Under the pieces are notes generated by a model. That model worked only from the letters and a program-made list of their open reading frames with translations, searched no databases and was not told the origin of the DNA. Positions 1 through 12,539 of a stretch of 64,000 nucleotides of DNA are shown one piece after another. The position numbers and the translations under genes were made by a program. The stretch lies in NCBI GenBank assembly GCA_033961575.1, contig CM066728.1:102872852-102936851 (forward strand). The letters run 5' to 3'. Position 1 is the stretch's first letter. Each line of letters begins with the position of its first letter. This DNA comes from Aselliscus stoliczkanus (taxonomy: Eukaryota > Chordata > Mammalia > Chiroptera > Hipposideridae).

Positions 1-770
1 TTTGCCCAGTAGTTTTAGTATTCATTGGTAGACACACTGCTTGCAACAATTTTTACTGTGGTGCATTTCTATTCCCGTCACCATTTCCACGTTTATTAAT
101 CAGAAGAGCTGTCTTCCCTCATTTATTTATTAATTCAATTATTTATTTAAGTCATTATGGACTCAGGGCTGCTTATTGTATTTCATTTGTTATAATCCAA
201 TCTATCATTACTTATTTCGTTGCTCAATTTGTTCCAGTTTTGGATGTTGGGAGCTCTTTCAGTTTGTCTCCTGTGACCTTGTGACAAGCTTCCATCCTTT
301 TTTGAGCACTTCTTTACTTTCTGGTATCCCAACATGCTCCAGGCTCATCATATCTTTTTGCTGCCCCCACCCTTGGAATCAGCTTCCTCTACAAGGACTT
401 CTGGTTTCCTTTATAGGAAAATGACATTTAGAAACAAAGACTGGGCTCTAGCTATGTTCGTTATTACTGGAACAGCATTGATTCTAGACTCCATCAGTGG
501 TCTGTGCTTTTACAAATACCACACTGTCTTGAGTAATGTGACTTAACATTAAGTCTTGTAATTGCGTAGTGAGGGTTCAACTTTGTTTTCAAAATAGCTT
601 TGCTTATTTGAGTTGCTTTCCTTTACATGTAAGTTTCACAATCAGCTTGTCATTATCTACCAAACAAACTGCTGGGACTTTTATTGGGTCTACATGGATC
701 AATTTGGAGTGAATTGACATCTTAACAAAATTGAGTCTTCCAGATCCTTACTTTTGTAAAGCTCTGATTT
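1..770 (-). mobile_element. Antisense L1 fragment
   Basis: The text reads as the reverse complement of an old mammalian L1. Bases 1-560 look like 3' region sequence (for example the gctcaatttgttccagttttgg block). Bases about 600-770 match the familiar antisense ORF2 phrase around 'gaattgacatcttaaca'. It is heavily decayed with no open reading frame, and its left end is cut by the window. Confidence 0.7.
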
Positions 771-774
771 CTAT

Positions 775-1745
775 ACAAGATACAAACCAATGCATGGAAA
801 GCTATTTAAAGGAAGCTGAGATCAGGAACTGAGTCTGTGTACTAAAAACAGATCATGTTAGGCAACCCAAGAGTTGGGTAGGAAGCAATTCATAAAGTCA
901 TTTTTAATTGGATTTTGTTTCTCCCAAGTCAATAATGGAAGAGAAAAGAGAAAAGAAAAATATTTCCATATGGTAGCAGAGTAAGGGAACTAATAGCAGA
1001 ATTTATCTACTTGCTTCTAATGCCCTCAATAACACCCACACCAGATGTCCTAACAAATCTGAAATAGTGTAAAAGTATTCTTCATTCGCAGAACTGTAAC
1101 ATTTTCTTTTTGCTTTGTAAACATTGAAAGTATGCCTACTGTATCTTTTCATTTTTATACTTCCCCCATGTATGTTTCTGGAGGGCAAAAAACAGTAGGA
1201 CAAGAAAACATAGGAGTAAAATGATTTTCCCATCATAAATTCATCATTTGTGGAACCACCTTCCATTTTATTTATCACAGGGACTTTAGCGTACTCATTC
1301 TCAGTGCATCCCTTGTGGTTTGGAAACTGAAGAAGACTAGCATATGGTCTTCTGAAGCCTGTTTATGTGTTTGAGATTATCAAAATTTAATATGTTCACT
1401 GACATTTTCTTTTAACTTCATCTTATTATACACAGGTTGGCAGGACACTTGATGGGGGGAAATATAAGTAGGTCTCTGTAGTGGTTTAGAAATTAGTCAT
1501 GTAAAGGCAGAGATGACTCAGAAAAGCTTAACTATTAAACTCTATGAAGGGATAAACTGATACATTCACTTCTAGTAACCCATGTTTCCAAAGGTGGTTT
1601 TGTGGAAAAGATTCTGATAAAGAAAATTCCTGTGATATGGTAGATATGTCTTTGTTATTTTGGCTGCTGGTTACCTTGGGCTAGAAAATAAAAGGAGGTA
1701 GGATTAGATTTTGAAGGAAAGATACTTGTGGTAGTGAACTTTACT
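775..1745. other. Unassigned intergenic sequence
   Basis: AT-rich sequence without a recognised gene or repeat. A 91-codon minus-strand frame at 1003-1278 has no recognisable domain and is probably chance. Confidence 0.5.
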
Positions 1746-3715
1746 ATTGGTTCACAAAGTTTTATTTACTCAATTTTTTCACTATCATAAAATACACATA
1801 ACATACAATTTACCATCTTAACCATTTTTATGTATATAATTCAGTGGTATTAAGTACATGCATACTGTTGTGCAGCCATTACCATCATACACTTTCAGAA
1901 CTAACCTCATTGCAAAAATGAAATTCTATACTCACTAAAAAATATAACTCCTCATCCCATCTTCCCCCAGAACTTGGCAACCATCATTCTATTTTCTATC
2001 TCATAAATTTGACCTCTAGATATCTCAGATTAGTGGAAACATACAGTATTTGTCTTTTTGTAACTGGTCTATTTCACTTAGAATAATATTTTCAAGGTTC
2101 AGTAGCATATGTCCTTCCTCTTTATGACTGAATAATATTCCATTATATTATGTACCACATTTTATTTACTTATCCATTTATGCATTGATGGATTCCTTCC
2201 ATGTTTTAGCTATTGTGAAGAATGCTTCCATAAACACGGGCCTACAAATATCTCATTGAGACTGTTTGCAGTTCTTTTGGGTATATACCCAGAAATGGAA
2301 TTGCTAGATCATAGGATAATTATATTTTTAACTTCTTGAGGAATTGCCATATTATTTACTGCAGTGGCTTATACCATCTTAACATTTCCACCAAGGGGTT
2401 TCAATTTTATGGAAAATGTCCCAGGTGCACTTGAGAAGAATGTGTATTCTGTTGTTGAATGTTCTGTATATGTCTATTAAATCTAGTTGGATTATTGTGT
2501 TGTGCAAGTCTTCTATTTCCTTACTTATCTTCTGTCTTGCTGTTCTATCCATTCTTGAAAGTACGGTATTAAAGTCTCCAATTATTTTTGTAGAACTGTC
2601 TACTCTAATTTTGTTAAATTTGCTTCACATATTTTGATGACATGTTATTAGATGTGTAAATGTTTATAATTATTATACCTTCTTGCTGTATTATAACTTT
2701 TATCAGTATAAAATATCTTTATATTTTAAATTTTAAGGTCTATTTTGTCTGATAGTGTAGCTACCCTTATCCTCTTATGGTTTCTATTTGCGTGGAGTAT
2801 CTTTTTCCTTTCTTTCACTTTCAATTTATTTGTGTCTTTGGATTTAAAATAAATCTCTTGTAGACAACATATTATTGGACCATGTATTTTTTTTAAAATC
2901 CATTCTGTTAATCTCTATCATTTGATGGAAGAGTTTAATCTATTCACATTTTAAGTAGTTACTGATAAGGAAAGACTCTGGCTATTTTGCTAATTCTCTT
3001 CTATATGTCTTATAGTTTTTTTTCTCTCATTTTAAATTTTACTGTATTTTTTGTTAGTTTACTTTTTGTAGTGAAATGTTTAAATTAATCATTTCATTTT
3101 GTGTATATTTTATAGCTATTTTCTATTATCATATGGATTATATTTAACATCCTAAAGTTATAATACTCTAATTTGAATTTATAGCATCTTAATTTCAATA
3201 ACATACAAAAATCTCTATTCCTTCTCTTTTCCTTTTAGTGGTTGATATCACAAAATTACACCTTTATACATTGTGTGTCCAAACCATTAATTAGTAACTT
3301 TAATGCATTATTCTTTTCAATTGTGTAGAATACAAAAGGTGAAGTTACAAACCATGGTTACAATTATAAAAAAATTTATAATTGCCTATGTATTTATCTT
3401 TATTGAGAACTTTATTACTTTTAGGTTACTGTCTGGTGTCCTTTCATTTCAACCTGCAGGACGACTTTAGTTACATAATAGCTCTAGTAATAAGTAGCTC
3501 CCTCAGCTTTTGTTTGTCCTAATGTTTTTGTCATTTTTGAACGACAGTTTTGCCAGACATAGGATTCTCGGTTGACAGTTTTTGTTTTTTCTTTTTGAAC
3601 TTTGAATATATGAGCCCCCTGTCTTCTGACCTCCAAAGTTTCTGCTAAGAAATCTGCTGATAACTTCTGAGGGTCCTTTTTATGTGATTAGTTGCTTCTA
3701 TCTTGCTACTTGCAA

Positions 3716-3773
3716 GATGATGATGATGGTGATGATGATGATGATGATGATTTGTCTTTGTCTTTGTCTTTGG
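3716..3773. repeat. GAT trinucleotide microsatellite with TTTGTC repeats
   Basis: About 36 bp of (GAT)n with one interruption, followed by a short (TTTGTC)n run, grown inside the antisense LINE. Confidence 0.9.
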
Positions 3774-3885
3774 ATGGTTTGATTATAATGTATCTTGGTG
3801 TGTGGCTCTTTCAGTTCATCCTTCTTGGAATACATTGAGCTTCTTGGATGTTTATATTCATGTCTTTCATCAAATTTTGACTGTT

Positions 3886-4215
3886 TTAAGACATTATTTC
3901 TTCAAACATTCTCTCTACTCCTTTCTTATCTCCTGGGACTTTCACAATATGTATGTTGGTCCATTTGATGATGTCCCACAGGTTCTTTAGCTTTTGTTTA
4001 CTTTTCTTCAATATTTTTTCTTTCAGTACCACAGACTTAATGATTTTGATTGCTCTATCTTCAGGTTCACTGATTCTTTTTTCTGCCTGTCGAAATCTGT
4101 TTTTGAATCCCTCTAGTGAATTTTTCATTTCATTGTTGTACTTTTCAGATCTAGAATTTCTCTTTGGTTTCTTTTTAGATTGCTGTCTCTTTATTGATAT
4201 TTTCCTTTTGTTCAT
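3886..4215 (-). pseudogene. LINE ORF1p remnant (coiled coil and RRM region)
   Basis: A 109-codon open stretch on the minus strand resembles L1/HAL1 ORF1 protein, the RNA-binding trimeric chaperone. A lysine-rich coiled-coil segment (SLEGFKNRFRQAEKRISEPE) is followed by a motif like the RRM entry (LWDIIKWTNIHIVKVPG). It is the surviving piece of the antisense HAL1-type element and is too short and interrupted to be functional. Confidence 0.7.
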
Positions 4216-5436
4216 ATATTATTTCTTGATTTTCTCCACATTCTGTTTAGTTTGAAGGGCATTTTTAAGACAGTTGTTTTAAAGTCTTTGTCGAGTAGAT
4301 CCACCAACAGTTTTATATCAGAAACAATTTTTGCTGGTTTATGTTTTCCACTTTAAATGGCCTTAGTTTCCTGTTCCTTTGCATACATTGTGATTTTTAA
4401 TTGAAAACTTGATATTTGAGTCTAATAATGTGGAACTCTGCAAATAAGACTGTTACCCTTCCCTAGAAAGTGCATTTTACTTGTCTTGCCTTTTTTTATT
4501 TGTTTGTTTTTGTTTTAATTGTTATAGACTGTCTCTGGTCTGAGGATCACCATTAGGTATAAATTTAAGGTCATATCAGGTCTTTTCTGGGCCTGTGTGT
4601 TTCTAATTTCCCCCATATATGGGGTTGCTTTTAAATGTCCTTTTTCTCTACTGTCTGGCTCCCAAAGGGAAAAGAGGAAAAATGAAAGAGCGGGGAAGAT
4701 GTTAGTCCTTTAAATCTCCTGGAAGTCATTTCAGGAGGTGGAAGGGCTTGCAACAATGGCCACCCTCCTTTTTTTCTGCACCTCTGTGGTCAAAAGCAGG
4801 AATCAGCAATCAGATATGGATCCCTGATATTTGGAAGACAAGGTCTTTTTTTGCCTACTCTGACTCCTTCAAGATATGTGCAAACTGCTCCAGGAATACA
4901 TGCCTGGCTACCTGCCATGGGTTGGGGGTGGGGGATGGGTAGCCATTGTGAAGCTAAGAGCTGAAATTGACCACAATTTACCACCCACGCCTTTCCCTGG
5001 AAGTTCAAACCTTGAATAGACTCCAGAGTCCCAAACTTGTTACATCAGACAGACTCTTCCAGGGTAATTGTTGTCTAGATCAATAGATGATTGTTGGTGC
5101 TTCATAATTTGCCATCTTCCCCAAAGCCTCTGGTTTATAATTTTTGATGCAAAGATAGTATTTTTCATGATATACTTAGTATATTACAAAAACCAGCATT
5201 TCAGGTGTATAGATTCATAAGCTTTCACATATGTATGCAGGCACAAGCTACCACCACTAGGATATACCAGTTCCATCATTCCAAAACATTGATTTTGTAA
5301 TTAGTTCTTGTCCCAACACCTGCCGACAGCTGGGGAGGAAATATTTGCAAAGCACACATCTGATAAGATACTGTGTCTAGAATATCTAAAGAACTCTCAA
5401 AACTCAAGTTAAATCAATTAATTAAAAAATTAAAAT

Positions 5437-5520
5437 AAGCCCAGCCTGAGCTGAGCTGACACTAAACTGCCAACAGGTGGCAGGATGGCTCAGCTAAAAA
5501 AAGAAAGAAAAAAAAGAAAG
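5437..5520 (+). mobile_element. 5'-truncated tRNA-derived SINE
   Basis: This holds the 3' half of the SINE seen complete at 5681-5837: agcctgagctgagctgac, then ggtggcaggatggctcagct, then an A-rich tail. The direct repeat aaaaaattaaaat flanks it at 5424-5436 and 5521-5533, so it is a genuine retrotransposition into the L1 fragment. Confidence 0.75.
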
Positions 5521-5680
5521 AAAAAATTAAAATGCATTTAAAATGTGCAAAAGATTTGAATAAACATTTTATCAAGGGAGATATATGAGTGGAAAGCAAG
5601 CCTGCTAAATATTATGTGTCATTACAGTAATGAAAATTAAAACGAGAAAATTAAAGCCATAATGACTAATTTGGCCGATT

Positions 5681-5837
5681 TTTTTTTTTTTTTTTTTTTT
5701 TTTTAGCTGAGCCATCCTGCCAACTGTTGGCAGCTCAATGGCAACTCAGCTCAGGCTGGGCATCGAACCGCGGTTGCTCAGAGCTCAGCTCGCACTCTTG
5801 AGCGAGCTCTTAACCAACTGAGCCACTTGGCCAGCCC
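5681..5837 (-). mobile_element. tRNA-derived SINE, second family, antisense
   Basis: The reverse complement starts gggctggccaagtggctcag and has a box B-like ggttcgatgcc. It continues through a gagctctgagcaacc segment and a ttggcaggatggctcagct 3' block, and ends in a poly(A) tail (poly-T here). 'ccataatga' recurs just outside both ends, suggesting a target duplication. The same family appears at 46228-46377. Confidence 0.8.
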
Positions 5838-6129
5838 AAAAAAACCATAATGAGATACCACTACATATTTGTTAAAATGGCTAAAATAAAAGAGACCGAC
5901 CATATTAAGTGTTAGCTAGGACCCAGAATATCCATATGCTTCTGGTAGGAATGTAAAATGCTGCGACCACTGTTAAAACTGTTTGACAGTTTCTTTAAAA
6001 GTTAAACAAGGACTTACCTTATCATATAGTCATTCCATTCCTCAGTATTTACACAAGAGAAAAGAAACTATATGTTCCTACAAATATTTGTACGTGAATG
6101 TTCATAAAAAGCTTTATTTGTATGTTACC

Positions 6130-6670
6130 TTTCAGTTTGGCTTCTGTATTTAGGATTCATACAATGATACTTTTAAAGTGAACTTTATATTTTATACTTT
6201 GTATGTTTTCTTTCCAATTCTTTAACATGACCAACAAATACTTTTAAAGAACATGTCTTCTATGCCCGGTTCTGTCCTAAGAAGATGATATAGTAGAGGA
6301 CACTATGGTTCCTGTTCTCAAAAAGCTTACAGTTTAGCAGGAATGGTGGGAAGTATGCAAATGTTACGGGGGACGCTAAGAAGTTCAGGTTTCAAGAGCA
6401 ACACACAATTGGGGAATTAATTAGCATGGGGGTAAAAGCCTGAAAATGAGGTATTTAAAGTTAAATGTAAAGATACGTAAGAGTTTACAGTGATTTCCAC
6501 ACACTTGCTCATGAACCAGCACTGCTCCATCATGAAATATTTCAAGGTAAAATAAGGAAAATATTGCGAAGTTATTAAATATAATTGATTTTGCTTTATT
6601 CTGATTTCTCCTAATTGTTTTTCTGTTAAAATATTCTCTGTTTAATAATAACTACTTGCATTTGTGTGTA

Positions 6671-6733
<63 letters not shown>

Positions 6734-6990
6734 GTTGAGAAAGAATGAGAATAATAAACAAATGTGGCAAAAATATTAAAAATTGGTGAACCTGGATAAA
6801 GCCTAAATGGGAATTCTCTGTACCATTCTTGTAAGTCTGTAAGTTTGATTTCTTTTCCAAAACAAAAAGTTAAAAAGTTATTTCATTAAGGAAGTTAGGG
6901 GAAGACTAGATGGTGATTATTTTTATTTATAAAATTAAAAGTTAATAATATTTTCCCTCAGTTTTGAAATTTTACTGCTGTGTGAATTCC
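6130..6990. other. Unassigned intergenic sequence with GA repeat
   Basis: No gene recognised. It contains the GA microsatellite listed separately; the 72-codon minus-strand frame there is a low-complexity artefact. Confidence 0.5.
6675..6730. repeat. (GA)n microsatellite
   Basis: 28 uninterrupted GA units; likely length-polymorphic. Confidence 0.97.
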
Positions 6991-6994
6991 TAAT

Positions 6995-7514
6995 GGTTGA
7001 TGGATTCATTTACCTTCGCTGATTTAACAAAATACTACAAACTTGATGACTTAAAATGCACAAATTTATTAAACAATTTTGGAAGTCAGAAATCCAAAAT
7101 GGGTGTCGCCAGGCTAAAATCAAGATGTTAGTCAAGTTCTGTTCCCCCTGGATGCTCAGTAAAATAATCTGTTTCCTTGACTTTTCCAGCATCAAGAGAC
7201 ACTTTTGTTTCTTTGATCATGGCCTCCTTCCTCCATGTTCAAAGCCAACATTGCAGCATCTTCAAAGCTCTCTCAGATTCTGAATCTGACTCTTTTGCTT
7301 ATCTCATTCACTAATAAAGATGTGTGTGATTCAACTGCCCCACCCCGCTCCCCTCCCAGATAATCTAGGTTAAGCAGCAACCTGAAGATCAGCTGGTCGG
7401 TCAACCTTAATTCCACCAGCAATCTTAATTCTACCTTGCCATGTGACATGACATACTCAGAGTTTCCAGGAATTAGGATTTGACATCGTTGGGAGACTAT
7501 TATTCTGCCTACCA
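6995..7514 (-). mobile_element. Antisense MLT1-type MaLR LTR
   Basis: The plus strand reads as the reverse complement of a MaLR LTR. It opens with a degraded form of the usual 'aacaaaatactacaaacttg' segment and ends with attattctgcctaccatg, the complement of the typical LTR start. It is a decayed solo LTR of the ERVL-MaLR class. Confidence 0.7.
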
Positions 7515-7519
7515 TGTAG

Positions 7520-8720
7520 GGAATATTGGAAAAACATTTCAGGACACTGGGTAGCAGTGACAAAAAGTAGAGTGTGGCATGAAGGGACAGTGGAGCGGTG
7601 GGAAGGAGCCAGGTAGTGTGGAACTTTAAGGGCATGTCAAGGACCTTGGACTTCATCTCCTGGAAAACCACAGAAGCCAGGCCCAACAGGATCATCTCCC
7701 CTTTGATAAACATAAAGTCAACCGATTAAGGATATTAATTACATGTGAAAAATCCCTTTATAGCAGCACTTAGAGCACTGGTGGATTGAATACTGGGGAG
7801 AAGGTATGTGTATGCTACAAATTGGCTGCTGCCTTACTTCCATCCTTCAACTCTTATGAGAGATACCCCTTGTAGTTCATCCAAACCACAAACATATTAG
7901 AAAGGGAATTCTGGAGACTGTAGTTCAGCTTAGCCAAGCTGACACATCACAAAGCTATCACAAGTAGGAAGAAGTGAAGGATGTTGCAAAAATTCCTGTA
8001 TGAGCCACTGGGAGGGGGGTTTGGGAAGACAATCATGCCTGTGAGGTACAGGGAGTTATACAGTGGAGGGATCCTTATCTACTTTATGTCTTTAGTTGTT
8101 ATCATGATTCCACACAGAAAAGATGGGGATGGGGACAGTAAGAGCATAGAAGGTATAGCACTTCAAAATCAATAAGCCTCATTCTGGACTTCTCTTTTCC
8201 ACAGTTTGTTAGATCTGCAGGAACCATATGCAGTAGCCACAGGGAGCTGACAGATGACATGGTGACTAAGACTTGTAGCTTTTCCTCTGAAATTTTACTG
8301 CCTGGTAGTAATATTCACACCTCTTGAATTCTTGGCCTCCTGGACATTATAAAAATGGCATCTACTGTACTCCTTTCTCTGGGGTGTGTTCCTAGGAAGC
8401 TGGGGCATACATTTGAAGAGGGTGGTGATGGAGTGGCTATAAAGCTGCCATCTTGGCTCCCTGTTCCATTAGAGTACACAGATGGACATAGACTGTCCTC
8501 TGTTCACTCTAGGCCAGTGACAACCCTTTGTGATGTATGAGCAGGAGTGGCTTTGCTTTTTGATCTCATTATTAGAAAGTTAGAAATACACCTACCCCAA
8601 GCATCCCTTTCTTCCTGGAACCCATGCAATTTAACTAATGTGTTTGCTCCAAGTTATTATGAAGTTTTATGATTTCTAAAATTACTTTATTGATTCTGAA
8701 ATTTGGAAAATGTTTAAAAC
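7520..8720. other. Unassigned intergenic sequence
   Basis: No recognised repeat or gene. Short frames at 7981-8175 and 8355-8540 show no domain and no codon bias that I can see. Confidence 0.5.
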
Positions 8721-8724
8721 TCCC

Positions 8725-8886
8725 ATGCATTGAGCATGAACTATGTATGATGTTTTGCACATACATCATGTTTTTTTCCACAGCCAATCCAAGAGATGGG
8801 TATTATCATCTCCACTTTGCAAATGAGGACACTGTCTAGAGTCACACTCTTAGTAAATGGCAGAATGAGGTTTTGAAACTATGTCT
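8725..8886 (+). mobile_element. MIR SINE relic
   Basis: The MIR core is readable: a decayed 'gcattgagcatgaactatg', then 'gggtattatcatctccactt', 'caaatgaggaca', and a 'gtcacac...agtaaatggcagaatg' end. Confidence 0.75.
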
Positions 8887-9235
8887 CCTCTCCTCTCTTT
8901 CTTCCCCCTTTTCTCACCCCCAGACCCTGTGGAGAGTACAAAAACAATAAAAGAAAAAGGGTTGCCAAGTATATAGGTCATACACATGGAGAGTTGTTAT
9001 GCAGGTAAAGACCATATGAAAGTAAAAAAATTAGATGTTCATGAGTTGGGGTGTGTCTGTAAAAGGGCCCTTTGTAAGTTAAGCTGGTGCAAGTAAACAA
9101 GTTCTGACCTGGGTGGGAGGGAGCTTTTCCATACATTCCATTTTCATCTTTATTTTTCTGCTTTTGGACTAGAGATTTTGGTGTAAATGTTGACCTTGTT
9201 AGCTGTTGGACAAGTTACACCTTTTTACTCCCTTT

Positions 9236-9372
9236 TAGCTTTAGCGTTCTCCTCTGAAAAATGGTTATCATAATACATCTCATAAGGTTGTTTTAGAGAT
9301 AAAATATGGCAAAGAATGTACATTCTTAGATAGTGCTTGGCACATAAATGTTATTTCTAGTTATTATGAGTA
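9236..9372 (-). mobile_element. MIR SINE relic, antisense
   Basis: This is the reverse complement of MIR: 'tctgaaaaatggttatcata', 'ctcataaggttgttttagag' and 'agtgcttggcacataaatgt' are in the expected order. Confidence 0.75.
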
Positions 9373-9374
9373 TG

Positions 9375-12080
9375 ATTTTTATTATAATTATGTCATAAAA
9401 CTACTCAGTGAAATTCTTTTATACAATTATTCTTCAAAGATAAATCATCGTTAAAATATGTTAATGTTTCTTTCATTAATCCCTTATAGGCCTAAAACAT
9501 GATTATTATTAAAATGTCTAAAATTTGGCAAAAATAAAGAAAATAAATTTTCTATATTTCTATGTCTTAGAGATAAATACTGTTAACACTTTGATTTAAT
9601 GTTTTTTCAATCTTTTGCTTTGAATTTTTATGTCGTTGTGTTAAAGTATATAACATTGTATATAATAAATTTCTTAAGTTTATTTTTCTGACTTAAAATT
9701 ATACATGTTATTCAGACTTAAGAATTATACATTATAGAAAAATTAAAAACACTTATGAAATTTATACTGAAGACTTTGAAAATATACAGCTGTTACTTAA
9801 TGTTTTGAGTGTATTGTCTTATAGCCATTTTCTTTGCTTCTAAGAAACAGTTGAAATATACTGTGCACATTGATGTTTAAACATTAACAAGAGGACATTT
9901 ATAGATCTCATATGAGAAATTTTGTAAGGAACTATTCAGTAACATCTAGTATCAGCTCCTGAGTGGATTTATTACATTTTCCTAATTAAAAATCTCCAAT
10001 CACTGCTGTCTTCAACATGAATTTTAAAGAGGCCAAAAATTATTACTTAAGTAACTTGCAATGCGATTGGGCATTATATTGTCTATGTATCTATAATTTT
10101 ATGACTAAAGAAACCAAATAAAACTTTTAGTACTTCTAATTCAGTGTCTCAGACATGCAAGACTTTAACCATAGTTGCCAAGGGTAGGTGCAAAACAAAA
10201 ACAGTTTTTATTTCAGGAGTCATCAACCATGGCTGCGGGCTGATCATACAAAACACTTCTTCTGTTACTAAATGAGTTAAACCTGAGGGAAGCACTCTAG
10301 GGTCAACTTTCATGCTCATGATGCTTCAATTCTAGATTTGGGACAATGCTGCGGAAAGGAAACCTTAGCTAATCTTTTATATCTTTTACCCACTATCAGA
10401 AAGAATGAGATAGAAAGATGAATCAAACAGACATGGTCTGGGTTACTTTGTAGAAAGCTTTATAGTTATGTTGTTATGTTCACATAAGTTATGTTGTGTT
10501 ATGTTATGCAACGTAGACTATATGTTAGATTTAAATTTTGATTCATCTCTCATTCAATTGGAACTGTTCAAAACGCTTTCTGGGCTGTTTCTGTGGTTAT
10601 CCAAAGTATAATACATTACTTAGGTTATCTCCCTCCCATGATGTTTTCCTTCAAGTTTCTTTCTCAGAAGTTTCATGGGAGTTTCAGTCTCCAATGAATT
10701 TAAGCATAAAGGCACTACCACATTTTCAAAATCATGCATAATTTTATATTTCCATGAAGATGAGAAACTATGGTCCAATTTTTTGATTGGCACCATTCTT
10801 TACTTTCTGAGTCAGAATCAAACAGTATGTAAATTTCCATCAATTGCATAGTCATTGAAAATTCCCTCAAATTCTGGAAACATTTGCCCATCAGTTTTAC
10901 TTTTCAGACTTGTGAGTCATTATTAATTCATTCATTGACAGACTGATGGATTTAACCAGAAAGATCAGAAAGTGAAATAAAATATTAGAGGAAGCTCAGG
11001 GGGAGGTTTCTTCAGGAACTGTTAGCCAGATGTCATTTTAAAACATGAAGTCTGAATCCATCCTGTATGATAAGGGGATGAAATTCAATTTCATTTATGT
11101 AAGTTAAGTCTGCCTACTAAAGCAGACACTTAATTGAATCAAAGTGGGCTTTTTTCTTGGACGCTCTGGATAATTGCCTCAATTCTTCATTTAGTGCATA
11201 TATTTTGCAGAAATGGTGTTCAAGGGAGTGGGAGATGGTAGATCTAATTGGCAAGTCTGGTTTTATAAGCAGCCTGCTTTCATCTTGTTCTTCTTTGGAA
11301 ATAACGAGGTTTGTAAAATTATTGTAAATATATGTCTGAACATGTAACCCTCCTCACCTCTCGCTCCTCATGATTTCATAAGCAGCTGGTGTTGCCGTCG
11401 TAGTTTAACAGAATAAACTTGCTCATTTGGGGACATCTGTATCCAATATAGACTATCTCTGGCATGCCTGTGTCCCTTCTCTGTGTGTAACATGATGGAA
11501 AGCAGGCTCAGAGTTTTGGGTTCTTGCCCCATGTGCTTCTCCGTATCATGAAGTGAACAGCCACTTCCTCTCCAAGTCTCGTAAAAGCTATGGGGATTTT
11601 CATTTTTCCATCAAGAGGATGAGATTTTCTTTCTCCCTGTGATCTCAGAAGTCTTTGCAGCTGGCACTTAGCGGAAAGTGAAGAAAAGGTCTTCAGGTCC
11701 TTGATTGTATCATCTGCTCTACGGCCTCATAATTCTAAAAACATAGTGAGTCCCAGCATTTCCTTTTGGTTATGTGAATAAAAACAATACACATAAAACA
11801 AGTCATAATTGATACCCAAAGTTGAACAAGATTGGGTAATGCCTATAAGAATCAAATTTCTACCTATGTCCTGAGTTTTTTCTCTGTTTTCTTTCTTGAA
11901 TTTCCCATTCATAGACATCAACTTACTAAATAATCTTGGAAAGTATACTTTTGCTTATAAATTCTGATGTTATTTTAAATGAACCATAAATAAATTAATG
12001 TACTTTAAACCTGATCTTGTCCCATTTAGAACAAAGGAGTTTGCTTAACAGAGAGAGTATTTTATAAGGTCAGTGGTGTA
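9375..12080. other. Unassigned AT-rich intergenic sequence
   Basis: No gene or confidently named repeat. The part around 9480-9780 has the look of an old retroelement tail but is too decayed to name. No reading frame has recognisable content. Confidence 0.45.
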
Positions 12081-12083
12081 TAA

Positions 12084-12256
12084 CAATGGTTCTCAGTGTA
12101 GCCCCCAGGCCAGCAATGACAGAATTCCCTTGAAACTTGTTAGGGATGCAATTTCTCAGGCCCCACCAAAATCAGAACATCTGGGGATGGGACCTACCTA
12201 TGTGTATTTTCTCCTCCAGGAGATTGTGATACAATCTAAAGTTTGAGAATCCCTGG
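12084..12256 (+). mobile_element. MER5A-like hAT MITE
   Basis: A non-autonomous hAT element. It begins caatggttctcagtg, contains ggccccaccaaaatcag and gatgggacctacctatgtg, and ends agtttgagaatccctgg. Ends and interior match the MER5A pattern. I could not find an 8-bp target duplication, as expected for an old copy. Confidence 0.7.
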
Positions 12257-12404
12257 TTTCCAACGGGGACTGGTCAAGTGGAATTGAAAAGAAAATGAAT
12301 ATATCTACAGTGTGTTTGTTTGGTTTTGTTTAGGTAGTGACAAAGTAACTTTGGGGCTGATCTACTTTTTCTGTGAGGAATCATTTGAGTGCTTTTCTGA
12401 TTTA

Positions 12405-12535
12405 CCTGCATTAATTTAATTAACTCTCCCAACAATCCCATGTGGTAGGTGCTATTATTCTTACTTTCAAGATCAGGCAACTACGGTTGAGTACCTGCAG
12501 CGGGGTCATCCAGTTTAATCAGCATTGGAAGCACA
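12405..12535 (+). mobile_element. MIR SINE relic
   Basis: The core 'ggtaggtgctattattctta' is followed by 'gatcaggcaactacggttga' and a degraded gggtcatccagt, in MIR order. Confidence 0.65.
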
Positions 12536-12539
12536 ATTG

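Larger units (their letters stand above)
1750..5125 (-). mobile_element. Near-complete antisense HAL1-type LINE (half-L1)
   Basis: Read on the minus strand from about 5125 the order is: an L1/HAL1-like 5' UTR (it starts near the ggaagatggc motif), an ORF1 region (about 4255-3530), an ORF2 endonuclease-like segment (about 3450-2420), and an L1 3' end (about 2400-1750) that includes the antisense of the ORF2 C-terminal 'aatattccatta' block. The reverse transcriptase core appears to be missing. This is the HAL1 plan: an L1 derivative that keeps ORF1 and relies on L1 enzymes. It is old and broken by stops and a GAT microsatellite. An alternative is an ordinary L1 with an internal deletion. Confidence 0.65.
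5320..6130 (+). mobile_element. L1 3' fragment interrupted by two SINEs
   Basis: Sense L1 ORF2 C-terminal and 3' sequence appears at 5320-5423, 5534-5680 and 5850-6130, recognisable from 'ccataatgagataccactac' and the following text. It was split by two SINE insertions, annotated separately. Decayed and non-coding. Confidence 0.65.

Noticed and set aside
3716..3751. CRISPR-like or regulatory tandem array
   Set aside because: It is a plain trinucleotide microsatellite without spacers. No CRISPR array exists in this eukaryotic window.
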